This document shows positions 51,736 through 59,747 of a DNA stretch of 64,000 nucleotides, one piece after another. This DNA is from Paenibacillus campinasensis (GTDB lineage Bacteria > Bacillota > Bacilli > Paenibacillales > Paenibacillaceae), in NCBI RefSeq assembly GCF_002272015.1, contig NZ_NPBY01000061.1:1-64000 (forward strand), written 5' to 3'. Every line of letters begins with the position of its first letter. The stretch's first letter is position 1. Below the pieces are notes generated by a model. The model saw only the letters and a program-made list of their open reading frames with translations, was not told the DNA's origin and ran no database searches. The position numbers and the translations under genes are program-made.

Positions 51736-52096
51736 AATTCGGATGCCCGCCTGTGGATCCTGCTGGCGCTGCAACAGATCGTCCTCGGGAAGGAGATGCA
51801 GCGTCGAGGGACTTATTGGACCGAGCGGGCCTGGCGAATATCGACGATCTGCCGGCGAGGGAACGGCCGCCATATATCGTGCTGGCGATCATGAGGTGGC
51901 GCTGCTGAGAAAAGGAAAAGGACATTATGGACGGCATTGAAGAGATCAGTGCATCTGAGCGCTGGGTGTATTTTGTGGACCTACCGAAGGCAAAGACACT
52001 CCTCGAGCCCTACAAGCTCTCAGAGGTGCCAGCAGCGGTCCAGAATGAGCCGAAAATTCCGGAGGATGACGATAAGATCGAGATAGGAGTGTTATG
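51736..52096 (+). pseudogene. Decayed FtsK/SpoIIIE-like DNA translocase remnant
   Basis: Pieces of an FtsK-type protein appear in different frames. EMQRR is in one; LLDRAGLANIDDLPARERPP and then YIVLAI in another; EVALLRK in a third; MDGIEEISASERWVYFVDLP and KAKTLLEPYKLSEVP in the last, ending at TGA 52094-52096. Comparison with intact phage FtsK-like proteins implies at least three frameshifts and a deletion between the GIEEIS and ERWVYF parts. Such genes usually precede a replication-relaxation gene, as here. Sequencing error could explain the shifts but not the deletion. Confidence 0.75.
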
Positions 52097-52729
52097 AGGG
52101 TGAACGCGCGGGATAAGGCTATCGTGTCCGATCTGGTACGCTTCCGCTGCCTCAGCCGGGATGATATCGCGGAGCTCCATTTCTCCAATGTCAAAAATCC
52201 GATCACCCAGGCGAACATGGTCCTTAAGCGGCTGCGGCGGGATGATGTCATCTCCTGCGCCACCGACCGACGGAAGTATATCTATTTCCCTGTTCCAGGC
52301 ATCAAAAAGGACAGCGCTAAGACAGGGCATTTCCTGGCTATCGTGGACTTTTACAAGCAGATTAGGAGGGTGGAGCTACCGCGGGTGTTCGATGTGGAGC
52401 CTAAGCTCGGAGGTAAGGGGCGGCCGGAGCCGGATGTGTTCTGTATTTGGAAAGGAGCTCCGTGGTTCGTGGAGATCCAGAGGAGTCAATTCAGCGAAAA
52501 GGTAATGCAGGATAAGATGAACCGATATGAGCAGTACTATCTGAGCGGAGAATGGGAACGAGAGGCGTGGCAGCCGGCGACGAAGAAGGTGTTTCCTTAT
52601 ATCTGGATCATAGGCGCCGGCAGTTACCGCACGGAAGGAAGGCCATACAGAGTGTTTCAGGACAGCATTGATGGAATGATTTCGAGACTGATGTTAAAAA
52701 ACGATCAAATTAAAAATCGGTCCCATTAA
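52094..52729 (+). CDS. Replication-relaxation family protein
   Basis: The 211-residue protein has a winged-helix start (IVSDLVRFRCLSRDDIAELHF) and a later nuclease-like part (PEPDVFCIWKGAPWFVEIQRS) typical of replication-relaxation proteins from phages and mobile elements. Its ATG overlaps the stop of the FtsK remnant. The gene itself is intact, although its usual partner is broken. The C-terminal codons lie in the shared terminator. Confidence 0.82.
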   Translation: MRVNARDKAIVSDLVRFRCLSRDDIAELHFSNVKNPITQANMVLKRLRRDDVISCATDRRKYIYFPVPGIKKDSAKTGHFLAIVDFYKQIRRVELPRVFDVEPKLGGKGRPEPDVFCIWKGAPWFVEIQRSQFSEKVMQDKMNRYEQYYLSGEWEREAWQPATKKVFPYIWIIGAGSYRTEGRPYRVFQDSIDGMISRLMLKNDQIKNRSH

Positions 52730-53144
52730 CTTGGGACCGATCATTCTTACTATAATCCCAAGCAAATCGTGTTGATATGTTCATACCCATGATAATTTCA
52801 ATGTCAGACATCTGTATGATTAAATGCTCGATGTCTGACATCCGAAAGAATGGAGTCAGTTTTTCTCCTCTCAGCTTATTGAGCCGCTGCTTTACACGTG
52901 GCATAAAAATGCCAAAGTGATTCGGCTTCTTGACACTCACCAGCAGATCTGTCTGTATAATTGATATTCCTAAGGAATCGTCATTCATTTCATCCCTAGA
53001 GAGACGTTGGAAAGGGGCCTCGATGGGAATGTATATGGTTTCGGTGTTCCAGTCAAAGCATCCGCAGCGTGGCTTTATAACCATCCAAGCAGGCCACATT
53101 CCATCATAACTGTAATCATAGATGACTGATATTTTATACATCAA
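52710..53144 (-). CDS. Protein of unknown function downstream of the repressor
   Basis: The 144-residue protein has a beta-rich N-half (YKISVIYDYSYDGMWPAWMVIK) with several Trp and Cys, and a basic helical part (MPRVKQRLNKLRGEKLT). Its start overlaps the repressor stop by 11 bases, so it is made with CI in the lysogen. It may be a superinfection-exclusion or immunity factor; this is a guess from position. Confidence 0.6.
   Translation of the reverse strand: MMYKISVIYDYSYDGMWPAWMVIKPRCGCFDWNTETIYIPIEAPFQRLSRDEMNDDSLGISIIQTDLLVSVKKPNHFGIFMPRVKQRLNKLRGEKLTPFFRMSDIEHLIIQMSDIEIIMGMNISTRFAWDYSKNDRSQVNGTDF
52716..52741. terminator. Bidirectional terminator shared by convergent genes
   Basis: ATCGGTCCC and GGGACCGAT form a 9-bp stem, with TTTTTA on the minus side. 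The stops of the genes at 52094 (+) and 52710 (-) both lie in or beside it, so it encodes the last residues of both. Confidence 0.8.
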
Positions 53145-54051
53145 ATTCCACCTTCGTTACTTGTCCCTGGATGATTACCTCGTCGAGCGGGTAAGGGCGT
53201 GGTGGAATTCTCTTGTTGGATGCCCGTAGCACGACATTATCATCCTCATAATAAACACGCTTCAACGTGCCTTCCTCACCATCAACAATAACGACGCCGA
53301 TTTTCCCGTGTTCACAGTGGCTTTGTTTCCGGACAAGGACGCGCATACCTTCGTAAATGCCCTCGTCGATCATGCTGTCCCCTTTAACGATTAGATAAAA
53401 ATACTCGCCATCACCAACAGAATCGCGAGAGGTCACCTCATACCCGATGATATCCTCTTGTGCGAGTGAGCCATATCCAGCTCTAATTTCGCCGTACACC
53501 GGGATCTTTACCATTTCGACTGTTGACAGTTCTTGATTCTGCAAGTTATTCGATCCCATACCCTCGACAATCTTATGTTTAATTCCAATGTTCATAAGTG
53601 CCCCGTATAATTCAGTTTTAAAGAAAAAACTATAGTCGTCATGCATTATAGCTTTTACTTCTTTAGGGGTATAGGTAAAATCCTCTTCAATTGCAACAGT
53701 GAATTTTTTATCAAGAGTGTTCTTTACGTCCGCAAAAACCTCGGCTTTAAAGGAATTTTCATCTTCTGATAAAAGCTTAAGTATAGAATTGAATTCATCT
53801 ATTAGAATATCATCACTATGTCTAGGGTCATCTGTGTTACCGAGAATAAAGTCCGTTGTTGTATGAAGATGCTCAGCCAGCCTATTCAAAACATTACTTT
53901 GTGGAACAGCCCGGCCTATTTCATAATTAGATAAACTATGACGAGTTATGCCAATACGATCTGCCAGTTCCTGTTGTGTCATCCCAGTTTTTTCGCGGAG
54001 ATTCCGGATTCTTAGTCCTATCATTTTTTTATCTTCGGTACTAGCAGACAT
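53134..54051 (-). CDS. CI-like repressor with LexA-type cleavage domain
   Basis: GGAGTG precedes ATG 54051. The 305-residue protein has an Xre HTH at 12-66 (MTQQELADRIGITRHSLSNY), a long linker, and an S24/LexA peptidase domain: Ala191-Gly192 as cleavage site (EIRAGYG), Ser226 in KGDSMID and Lys264 in GTLKRVY. RecA-dependent self-cleavage should inactivate it and start lytic growth. Operators at 54088-54133 lie between it and cro. Confidence 0.93.
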   Translation of the reverse strand: MSASTEDKKMIGLRIRNLREKTGMTQQELADRIGITRHSLSNYEIGRAVPQSNVLNRLAEHLHTTTDFILGNTDDPRHSDDILIDEFNSILKLLSEDENSFKAEVFADVKNTLDKKFTVAIEEDFTYTPKEVKAIMHDDYSFFFKTELYGALMNIGIKHKIVEGMGSNNLQNQELSTVEMVKIPVYGEIRAGYGSLAQEDIIGYEVTSRDSVGDGEYFYLIVKGDSMIDEGIYEGMRVLVRKQSHCEHGKIGVVIVDGEEGTLKRVYYEDDNVVLRASNKRIPPRPYPLDEVIIQGQVTKVEFDV

Positions 54052-54082
54052 ATAACACACTCCAAAAAATAGAATTTTAGTG

Positions 54083-54133
54083 TTGACGCGCAGATTATGC
54101 ACATGCTATATTTGTTGTGCGCAGAATATGCGC
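54083..54133. promoter_or_regulatory. Early promoter and CI/Cro operators
   Basis: TTGACG (54083-54088), 18 bp, TGC then TATATT (54107-54112) form a rightward promoter with extended -10. Two operators fit GCGCA-N5-TGCRC: 54088-54102 and a perfect one at 54119-54133, 31 bp (three turns) centre to centre. They flank the -10, so binding blocks cro. The leftward cI promoter is not clear by eye. Confidence 0.8.
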
Positions 54134-54173
54134 GCAAGAAATATAAAAATAAATTGAAAGGAGGTTCTTTCAA

Positions 54174-54407
54174 TTGGCGCGTAGGAAAGCTGAACCACGA
54201 ACTGTTGTAAAACGTTCGAGATTTACTGAGCTTCGTATTCAAAAGGGTAAGACTCAACGTGCACTTTCTTTAGATTTTGGTGTAACCGAAAGTTTTATTC
54301 GTGGTATCGAAAGTGGCAGAAATAACCCCGAAATTAAATTCGCTTTTAAACTAGCAAAGTATTTTGAAACAACAGTAGACGATCTATTCCAGGATCTCGC
54401 TAATTAA
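54174..54407 (+). CDS. Cro-like HTH regulator
   Basis: AAAGGAGG is 8-9 bases before TTG 54174. The 77-residue basic protein is one Xre HTH: FTELRIQKGKTQRALSLDFG and FIRGIESGRNNPEIKFAFKL, ending VDDLFQDL. It is divergent from the repressor and probably competes for the same operators to start lytic growth. Confidence 0.87.
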   Translation: MARRKAEPRTVVKRSRFTELRIQKGKTQRALSLDFGVTESFIRGIESGRNNPEIKFAFKLAKYFETTVDDLFQDLAN

Positions 54408-54475
54408 TAGAGCGTGTATTTAATTCACTTCCGACAAAATGGATTATACACCGTTAATTTAATTGATGCAATAGA

Positions 54476-54487
54476 GAACGAATGTTC
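54476..54487 (+). promoter_or_regulatory. LexA (DinR) box before the early genes
   Basis: GAAC-GAAT-GTTC matches GAAC-R-N-R-Y-GTTC fully. It lies between cro and the gene at 54521. No perfect SigA promoter is visible around it; TTGATG at 54463-54468 may be the -35. Confidence 0.6.
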
Positions 54488-54520
54488 TTCAATAAATTGG
54501 AATTGAGGTGGATTTGTTTT

Positions 54521-54679
54521 ATGACAATTAACGCAATCCCGGTGGAGGTCATAAACCACTATAACAACCTTCACAAGTTCCAGAACAGCGGCCTTGTGAA
54601 CCCTGCAAAGATCGATTTTGTTCATATGGAAATCGCAATGATTGAAAGAGACTTCCCCGGTATCAAGGAAGCACAATGA
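54521..54679 (+). CDS. Small phage protein of unknown function
   Basis: GAGGTGG precedes ATG 54521; the frame is open from 54482. The 52-residue product (PVEVINHYNNLHKFQNSGLV, then KIDFVHMEIAMIERDFPG) is probably helical. It follows a LexA box, so it may be SOS-controlled. Confidence 0.55.
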   Translation: MTINAIPVEVINHYNNLHKFQNSGLVNPAKIDFVHMEIAMIERDFPGIKEAQ

Positions 54680-54810
54680 TGGCATTCTTGTGTTTCATCG
54701 CTTGGTTGTTGTTGAACGCCCTATTCGTATGCCGACGCTTGTTGGCTGCAGAAATGAGAGAAAGGAGACATAAACAATTTGAACAACAGAATGAAGGTAC
54801 TAACCAATGA
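54676..54810 (+). CDS. 44-residue membrane peptide
   Basis: AAGGAAG is 7 bases before ATG 54676. The peptide has one hydrophobic segment (MAFLCFIAWLLLNALFV), then a basic end. It overlaps the stop of the previous gene and the start of the antirepressor by 32 bases, so it may be real or a coupling frame. Confidence 0.4.
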   Translation: MMAFLCFIAWLLLNALFVCRRLLAAEMRERRHKQFEQQNEGTNQ

Positions 54811-55570
54811 ACTCCTTCCGGTATACGAAACCGACATTGGAGAACGGATAGTTGATGGTCGAGAGTTGCATGCGTTCCTAGAAGTTGGTCGCGATTTCAC
54901 CAATTGGATTAAGGATCGGATTGAAAAATACGGATTTGTAGCGCGCGAAGACTTTTCGCCAATTCTGGCGAAAACCCCTAACGGGAGACCAAGAACGGAT
55001 TACATTCTAAAACTCGACATGGCGAAAGAACTCTGCATGGTAGAGAACAACATTAAAGGCCGTGAAGCCCGGCGCTACTTCATCGAAGTCGAGAAAAAAT
55101 TCAAAGCATCAGCATATGTTCCATCTTATTTGATTGACGATCCAATAGCGCGCGCTCAGAAGTGGATTGAGGAGCAGAAAGCCAAACAAGAAATCGAAAC
55201 CAAAGCTTTGATGTTGGAGCAGCGTGTGGCTGAGTACGAGCCGAAAATCAGTTACTTGGATCAGATTCTTAAATCAAAAGGCACAGTGACCATAACGCAG
55301 ATCGCCAAGGACTATGGAATGTCTGGGAATGCCTTAAACAAAATCCTGCACGAAGAGCGCGTCCAGTACAAGCAGAATAAACAATGGCTCCTGTACCGAG
55401 AGTACCACGACAAGGGATACACCAAGTCAGAAACTATTGACATCACAAGGAGTAACGGAGACCCGGACGTAACCATGAACACACGCTGGACTCAGAAGGG
55501 CAGGCTCTTTATTCATGAACTACTAAAGAAGCGCGGGGTCATTCCATTGATGGATAGAAAAAGCTCTTAG
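54779..55570 (+). CDS. Phage antirepressor, AntA/AntB plus KilAC domains
   Basis: TTG 54779 follows AAAGGAGA. Residues 1-115 are AntA/AntB-like (RIVDGRELHAFLEVGRDFTNWI, LDMAKELCMVENN), 130-165 a coiled linker, and 165-255 a KilAC domain (ITQIAKDYGMSGNALNKIL, WTQKGRLFIHELLKKRGV). Such proteins counter CI-type repressors or modulate host regulation. It is in the early operon after cro. Confidence 0.88.
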   Translation: MNNRMKVLTNELLPVYETDIGERIVDGRELHAFLEVGRDFTNWIKDRIEKYGFVAREDFSPILAKTPNGRPRTDYILKLDMAKELCMVENNIKGREARRYFIEVEKKFKASAYVPSYLIDDPIARAQKWIEEQKAKQEIETKALMLEQRVAEYEPKISYLDQILKSKGTVTITQIAKDYGMSGNALNKILHEERVQYKQNKQWLLYREYHDKGYTKSETIDITRSNGDPDVTMNTRWTQKGRLFIHELLKKRGVIPLMDRKSS

Positions 55571-55585
55571 AAAGGAGTACCACCA

Positions 55586-55762
55586 TTGAACGATCAGAAT
55601 TATCTTCGCAAGAAAATGCTCCAAGCACTTCAGACCGAGCAACGCATGCTGGCTGAGCGTAGATACCTGGAGGCACTAGACGCCCGGGGAGAATATCGAA
55701 GATGTCGGCAGGAGCTGCTGAAGCTCTGGGGTGACCGCAGGTATCTGCAGGAGGCGATGTAG
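55586..55762 (+). CDS. Small basic phage protein
   Basis: AAAGGAG precedes TTG 55586. The 58-residue product is a charged helix with repeated ERRYLEAL-like parts (AERRYLEALDARGEY, GDRRYLQEAM). It is in a row of short early genes. No family recognised. Confidence 0.6.
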   Translation: MNDQNYLRKKMLQALQTEQRMLAERRYLEALDARGEYRRCRQELLKLWGDRRYLQEAM

Positions 55763-55763
55763 G

Positions 55764-55937
55764 ATGTCCCTCGATCGCTTTTCCCGGCCACTGTGGGGTG
55801 AACAAAAATCTGCAGGTCAACTGGAAGAGGATGCCCTCGATGCGTACAAGCAGCAGGTGGAGGACAGCATGCTCGATTCCTTGGAAGGAGGTGAACAAGA
55901 CAATGCAAGTGATCCAGAAGCTGACGGTGGTAAGTAA
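55764..55937 (+). CDS. Small acidic phage protein
   Basis: ATG 55764 follows GGAGGCGATG within the end of the previous gene. The 57-residue protein is acidic and probably disordered at its end (EGGEQDNASDPEADGG). Its last part carries AAGGAGGTG for the next gene, which it overlaps by 35 bases. Confidence 0.5.
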   Translation: MSLDRFSRPLWGEQKSAGQLEEDALDAYKQQVEDSMLDSLEGGEQDNASDPEADGGK

Positions 55938-56115
55938 CCCGACCAGAATCTTCGAAGTCGGTACTGAAATGAATGGGCGCGAGATCATCGAGATCAAGCA
56001 GGTTGGGGATGAGAACATATCGGAGTTTTGGGTGGTCGATGAGAACGAAAAAATCATCGTCAGCATCGAAAACTGTCCGGTAATCGTGGAATGGCAAGAA
56101 GTCGCTGAAGACTAA
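55903..56115 (+). CDS. Small phage protein, beta-rich
   Basis: AAGGAGGTG is 9-10 bases before ATG 55903. The 70-residue product has alternating beta segments (GREIIEIKQVGDENISEFWV, KIIVSIENCPVIVEW). Function unknown. Bases 56116-56181 hold no gene. Confidence 0.6.
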   Translation: MQVIQKLTVVSNPTRIFEVGTEMNGREIIEIKQVGDENISEFWVVDENEKIIVSIENCPVIVEWQEVAED

Positions 56116-56181
56116 GCCTATTATTTTTTTGCCAAATTCGGGGTTCTGAGCTCTGAAATCAAGCGAAAGTGAGGAAACAAC

Positions 56182-56439
56182 ATGGATCAAAAGACATTGG
56201 AGTACATGGGTCAACGGGTTGATAAAGCACGAAATATTCAGCGGCGTATCAAGGAGCTTCAGCATTTCATCAGCTACAGCGAAGGGCGAACAACGATTTG
56301 TATTATTGATCGCCATAATAACGGACCTCGAATTAGACAGGATGAGTTTTCAAGGCTATTTGATAAAGCGATTGGTGTGTTCATAGAAGAGATGAGAGAA
56401 GAGATCCGGTTGCTCGAGCAAGAGCTTGCGGAGCTTTAG
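56182..56439 (+). CDS. Small phage protein of unknown function
   Basis: The 85-residue product is helical and charged at both ends (ARNIQRRIKELQHFI, EEMREEIRLLEQELAEL), with RTTICIIDRHNNG between. GTGAGGAAA precedes the ATG. It directly precedes the SMC-like ATPase, so it may be a partner. Confidence 0.6.
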   Translation: MDQKTLEYMGQRVDKARNIQRRIKELQHFISYSEGRTTICIIDRHNNGPRIRQDEFSRLFDKAIGVFIEEMREEIRLLEQELAEL

Positions 56440-56450
56440 GGGAGGAAACC

Positions 56451-58010
56451 ATGAGTCATTTCAAGTTGATTGAATGCAGCGGCCATAACTTTAAAGCCCA
56501 CCGTGATCTAAGCGTTAAGTTTGGCGACCTGACCAAGATCACGGGGGACAACGAGGAAGGAAAGTCCAGTGTTCTGGAAATTCCCACATGGACATTGTAC
56601 GGCACGGACACCTTCGGCGGCAAGATGGACCCGACTCCTACGAATTACAAATACGATCATGTCTTGGCCGAAACGCTGCTGGAAGTTGACGGCAAGCTGC
56701 TGAAATTCGGTCGCGGGATCGAGAAGGGGAAGGCAACCTACTATGTCAACGATGTGCCAGGTAAGGCGAGTGATTTCGAGGAGATCGTCAAATCGCTGAT
56801 TGATAAGGACCTGTTCTTGGCACTGTTTAATCCCTTGTACTTTTTCTCGCTCCATTGGGAAAAGCAACGCGAGCTGATGCTCCGTTACTCGACGCCGCCG
56901 ACACAAAAAGAAGTGTTCGCAGAAATGAGCCGGACGAACTCGGACCAGAAGCTGAAGGACATCAAACTGAACCCACAAGCTGAGCGGTTGGCCGAGCTGG
57001 TGAAGAAACACTCGCTGCCGCAGCTTGAGGAAATCCATAAGAAGAACAAAAACGACAAGGACACAGCACATAAGAAGGCCCAGGGCCGGACGGAGACACT
57101 TGAGGAACAATTGCGTCAGCTTCCAGATGTACTGGATGATATCGAGGCGATCGAAGCGGAAGACGCTGAACTGGTCAAGCAGATCAAAAATATCCATGCC
57201 AAGATCGAGCTGGCCGACGAGCCCAAACGAAAGCAGGCGGTGCTTGAGGGGACTCTTGAAAATGTTCGGCAACAGATTGCAGCTGCCAAGTCCCGATACA
57301 TGAAGGTCCACGGGGAAGAGATCGCAGAGGAATGCTCAACCTGTAAACGGCCGTTTGACGAGGCGGCGAAGGCGGCAGCCGAAGCGAGTAAGGAAGAGCG
57401 GAAGAAGCCGCTGCGGGAAGAGCACGACAAGCTGGTCGCTCGCCGCAAGGAGATTGAAGCGGAGCTTGATGCGGTGGAACTGATAGACGTGTCTGATCTA
57501 TGGGAGCAGATGCGAGGGTTGGAGCAGCGCAGAGACGTGACTGCCGACACCATCGGCTGGTATAACCGGCGTCAAAGCCTGCGGGAAGACCTAGAGAAGG
57601 CACGGGCGGACGAAGCCGAGCTGCTTGCGAGCCGGAACGACTCGATCTTTATTCTGGACGCGATCAAAGCGTATGAGGCCAAGTCGGCGGAACTGCAGGC
57701 GGCCAAGGTTCAGAGCATGTTCAGCGAGTTGAACATCAAGCTGTTCAAGCAACTGAAGAACGGCGAGGTCAAACCGGACTTTGTAGTCACCAGAAATGGC
57801 AAGACCCCAGCACAGTTTTCTCTTTCGGAAAGCATCCGAGCCGGCTTAGAAGTTCGCGATGTGATCAGCCAGCAAAGCGATTGGATCACTCCTTGCTTCA
57901 TCGACAACAAGGAGAGCGTTACGCGCTACAAGGATCCACGCGGGCAGCTTATTCTTTGCCAGGTGGTCGAGGGCCCATTAAAAATCGAAACGGAGGACTC
58001 ATCCAAATGA
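56451..58010 (+). CDS. SMC/SbcC/RecF-type ATPase with zinc hook
   Basis: The 519-residue protein has an N-terminal Walker A at 32-39 (GDNEEGKS), long coiled coils, a C-S-T-C zinc-hook-like motif near 297, and a C-terminal half with a signature-like LSESIRAGLEV and FIDNKES in place of Walker B. It is a short SbcC-like protein that probably works with the RecT gene downstream in phage recombination. The next gene overlaps its stop. Confidence 0.86.
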   Translation: MSHFKLIECSGHNFKAHRDLSVKFGDLTKITGDNEEGKSSVLEIPTWTLYGTDTFGGKMDPTPTNYKYDHVLAETLLEVDGKLLKFGRGIEKGKATYYVNDVPGKASDFEEIVKSLIDKDLFLALFNPLYFFSLHWEKQRELMLRYSTPPTQKEVFAEMSRTNSDQKLKDIKLNPQAERLAELVKKHSLPQLEEIHKKNKNDKDTAHKKAQGRTETLEEQLRQLPDVLDDIEAIEAEDAELVKQIKNIHAKIELADEPKRKQAVLEGTLENVRQQIAAAKSRYMKVHGEEIAEECSTCKRPFDEAAKAAAEASKEERKKPLREEHDKLVARRKEIEAELDAVELIDVSDLWEQMRGLEQRRDVTADTIGWYNRRQSLREDLEKARADEAELLASRNDSIFILDAIKAYEAKSAELQAAKVQSMFSELNIKLFKQLKNGEVKPDFVVTRNGKTPAQFSLSESIRAGLEVRDVISQQSDWITPCFIDNKESVTRYKDPRGQLILCQVVEGPLKIETEDSSK

Positions 58011-58279
58011 GACATATCCCAAATAAAAAGCATGCACTGACAGCAGCACTTCAAGCAGGGGCAGCACGCGACTTCGCACTCATTAAATCCCGGCGGCAGT
58101 TTAAACGTGGGGCATCGGATAAACCGCCTTACAAGCCGGGCGGCATCGGGCCTTCTGGGGTAGCAGAGAGGATCAAAAGTATGTTCAACGGCGTGGTCCT
58201 CTCACGGAAAGATCGCAGACAGTGGGCCAAAGATACGGGCACAGCATTCAGGCCATTCTACAGTGAGTCCCGCGGGTAG
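58007..58279 (+). CDS. Small basic phage protein
   Basis: CGGAGG precedes ATG 58007, overlapping the ATPase stop by 4 bases. The 90-residue protein is basic (FALIKSRRQFKRGASDK, LSRKDRRQWAKDTG) and could bind nucleic acid. Unknown family. Confidence 0.55.
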   Translation: MRHIPNKKHALTAALQAGAARDFALIKSRRQFKRGASDKPPYKPGGIGPSGVAERIKSMFNGVVLSRKDRRQWAKDTGTAFRPFYSESRG

Positions 58280-58291
58280 GAGGGATTCTCA

Positions 58292-58444
58292 TTGAAAAAC
58301 GGAAAGAAGCCCACCCGTCGCCAGAGGATCGCTATCAAGGAAGCCGGCTTGAACATTGAGAACTGGCTTGTATCCAAAGCGCTGCCGGATCGTTTAGTGC
58401 TGACGCACCGATATCTCGGCACTGAGAAAACACTATATCTTTAG
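58292..58444 (+). CDS. DUF6906-like small protein
   Basis: AGGAGGG precedes TTG 58292. The 50-residue product KPTRRQRIAIKEAGLNIENW, then LVLTHRYLGTEKTL matches the DUF6906 pattern (PTRRQ...GLNPENWLV...HR) common in Firmicutes phages next to recombination genes. Role unknown. Confidence 0.72.
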   Translation: MKNGKKPTRRQRIAIKEAGLNIENWLVSKALPDRLVLTHRYLGTEKTLYL

Positions 58445-58459
58445 GAGGCACTTATTCAT

Positions 58460-59368
58460 ATGGCAAATTCGAATACACAACTGCAGGCGGTTTCAGAAGA
58501 ACTTGTCGTTGGCAGTTTTACACAAAAGCATCTCGACATCATCAAGTCCACGATCGCCAAAGGAACCAGTAATGAGCAGCTTCAATTGTTTATTCAGACA
58601 TGCGTCCGGACGGGGCTGGACCCGTTCCTGAACCAAATCTACTGCATCGTGTACAACGGTAAAGATGGACCGGTAATGAGCATGCAGATCGCGGTCGAGG
58701 GTATCGTGGCCTTGGCAAAAAAACATCCACAGTATAAGGGCTTCATTGCTTCTGAGGTGAAGGAAGCTGATGAATTCGAGATTGACATGGTTACAGGCGA
58801 GCCCAAGCATCGGATTGTATCCATGAATCGAGGTCAAACGGTCGGAGCCTACTGCGTAGCTTATCGGGAAGGTGCTCCGAATATCGCAGTGATAATTACT
58901 AGAGATCAGGTTGAACATCTCTTGAAAGGCCGCAACGCTCAAATGTGGAAGGACTACTTTGATGACATGATCGTTAAACACGCTATCAAGCGAGCCTTCA
59001 AAAGGCAATATGGAATTGAAGTTTCGGAGGATGAGTTCGGGACAGCTGGGGCGTCAGCGGCTGCAGTTCAACCTTACGATCGTAAAGACATAACCCCAGA
59101 ACCCGGGCCCGCCGAACCAGTACAGACAGAACCCACTGCAGCTGAACCTACCCAGACAGATAAACTCCGGGCAGAAATGAAGCTTAAATACAAGAAGTTG
59201 GGCATCACCGACAAAGAAGCTATGGCCGCACACATGCAGGAATTCTGCAAGATGAAAGGCGATACCCCAACGGACGCAGAGCTCAAAGCATACCTAAAAA
59301 TCATGGAAATGCAGATCCAAGAAAAGCAGGCAGCAGAGCAGCAATCGGTAGACACGCTGCCGGAGTAA
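58460..59368 (+). CDS. recT: RecT/Bet family single-strand annealing protein
   Basis: The 302-residue protein has the RecT/Bet core: FIQTCVRTGLDPFLNQIYCI, VMSMQIAVEGIVALAKKHP and WKDYFDDMIVKHAIKRAFKR. A Pro/Thr-rich linker and a C-terminal helix follow. It anneals complementary strands in phage recombination. AGGAGG precedes the ATG. Confidence 0.9.
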   Translation: MANSNTQLQAVSEELVVGSFTQKHLDIIKSTIAKGTSNEQLQLFIQTCVRTGLDPFLNQIYCIVYNGKDGPVMSMQIAVEGIVALAKKHPQYKGFIASEVKEADEFEIDMVTGEPKHRIVSMNRGQTVGAYCVAYREGAPNIAVIITRDQVEHLLKGRNAQMWKDYFDDMIVKHAIKRAFKRQYGIEVSEDEFGTAGASAAAVQPYDRKDITPEPGPAEPVQTEPTAAEPTQTDKLRAEMKLKYKKLGITDKEAMAAHMQEFCKMKGDTPTDAELKAYLKIMEMQIQEKQAAEQQSVDTLPE

Positions 59369-59371
59369 GCC

Positions 59372-59572
59372 GTGAAGGAGAAGTATCTGGTAGAGATATT
59401 TGAGCGTCTCCCCGACTGCCAGATATGCGGGGATGAAATAAGGGACCCGGGGAAAGGGAGGCAGCTTCACGGGCGCAGGGTATGCCCCCGGTGCTACAAG
59501 GGACTGAGAGGAGGCAAGCAGCATGGGAAACATGCCCGAGCAGTTGGACCTGTTTGGAGGCGCAGAGATTGA
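59372..59572 (+). CDS. Small zinc-finger protein
   Basis: GTG 59372 starts a 66-residue product with two Cys pairs (CQICGDEI and CPRCYKGL), a likely zinc finger, and a basic end. It overlaps the next gene by 50 bases in another frame, so the exact end use is uncertain. Confidence 0.6.
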   Translation: MKEKYLVEIFERLPDCQICGDEIRDPGKGRQLHGRRVCPRCYKGLRGGKQHGKHARAVGPVWRRRD

Positions 59573-59747
59573 TGTTGCTTCCCCTCCGGACCCGGCCGGG
59601 GAAGTGTTGAACGGCATGTATTACGAAAAGGCCACAGATAAATTCGTCTCGTTCGTGCTCGGGCGTCGGTGCTACGAAGAGCCAGCCAAGGGGTGCCCGC
59701 ACGATCAGGAGTGGCAGGAACGATTAAAGAGGGAGCGTGCGATATGA
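59523..59747 (+). CDS. Small phage protein of unknown function
   Basis: GAGGAGG precedes ATG 59523. The 74-residue product starts MPEQLDLFGGAEI and has CYEEPAKGCPHDQEW with two Cys. The stretch QLDLF resembles a clamp-binding motif (Q-x-x-L-F type), so a sliding-clamp contact is possible but unproven. Overlaps the next start. Confidence 0.55.
   Translation: MGNMPEQLDLFGGAEIDVASPPDPAGEVLNGMYYEKATDKFVSFVLGRRCYEEPAKGCPHDQEWQERLKRERAI

Noticed and set aside
56508..57311. Minus-strand frame opposite the SMC-like ATPase
   Set aside because: Antisense of a coiled-coil gene, rich in Leu and Arg as such shadows usually are; no start signal.
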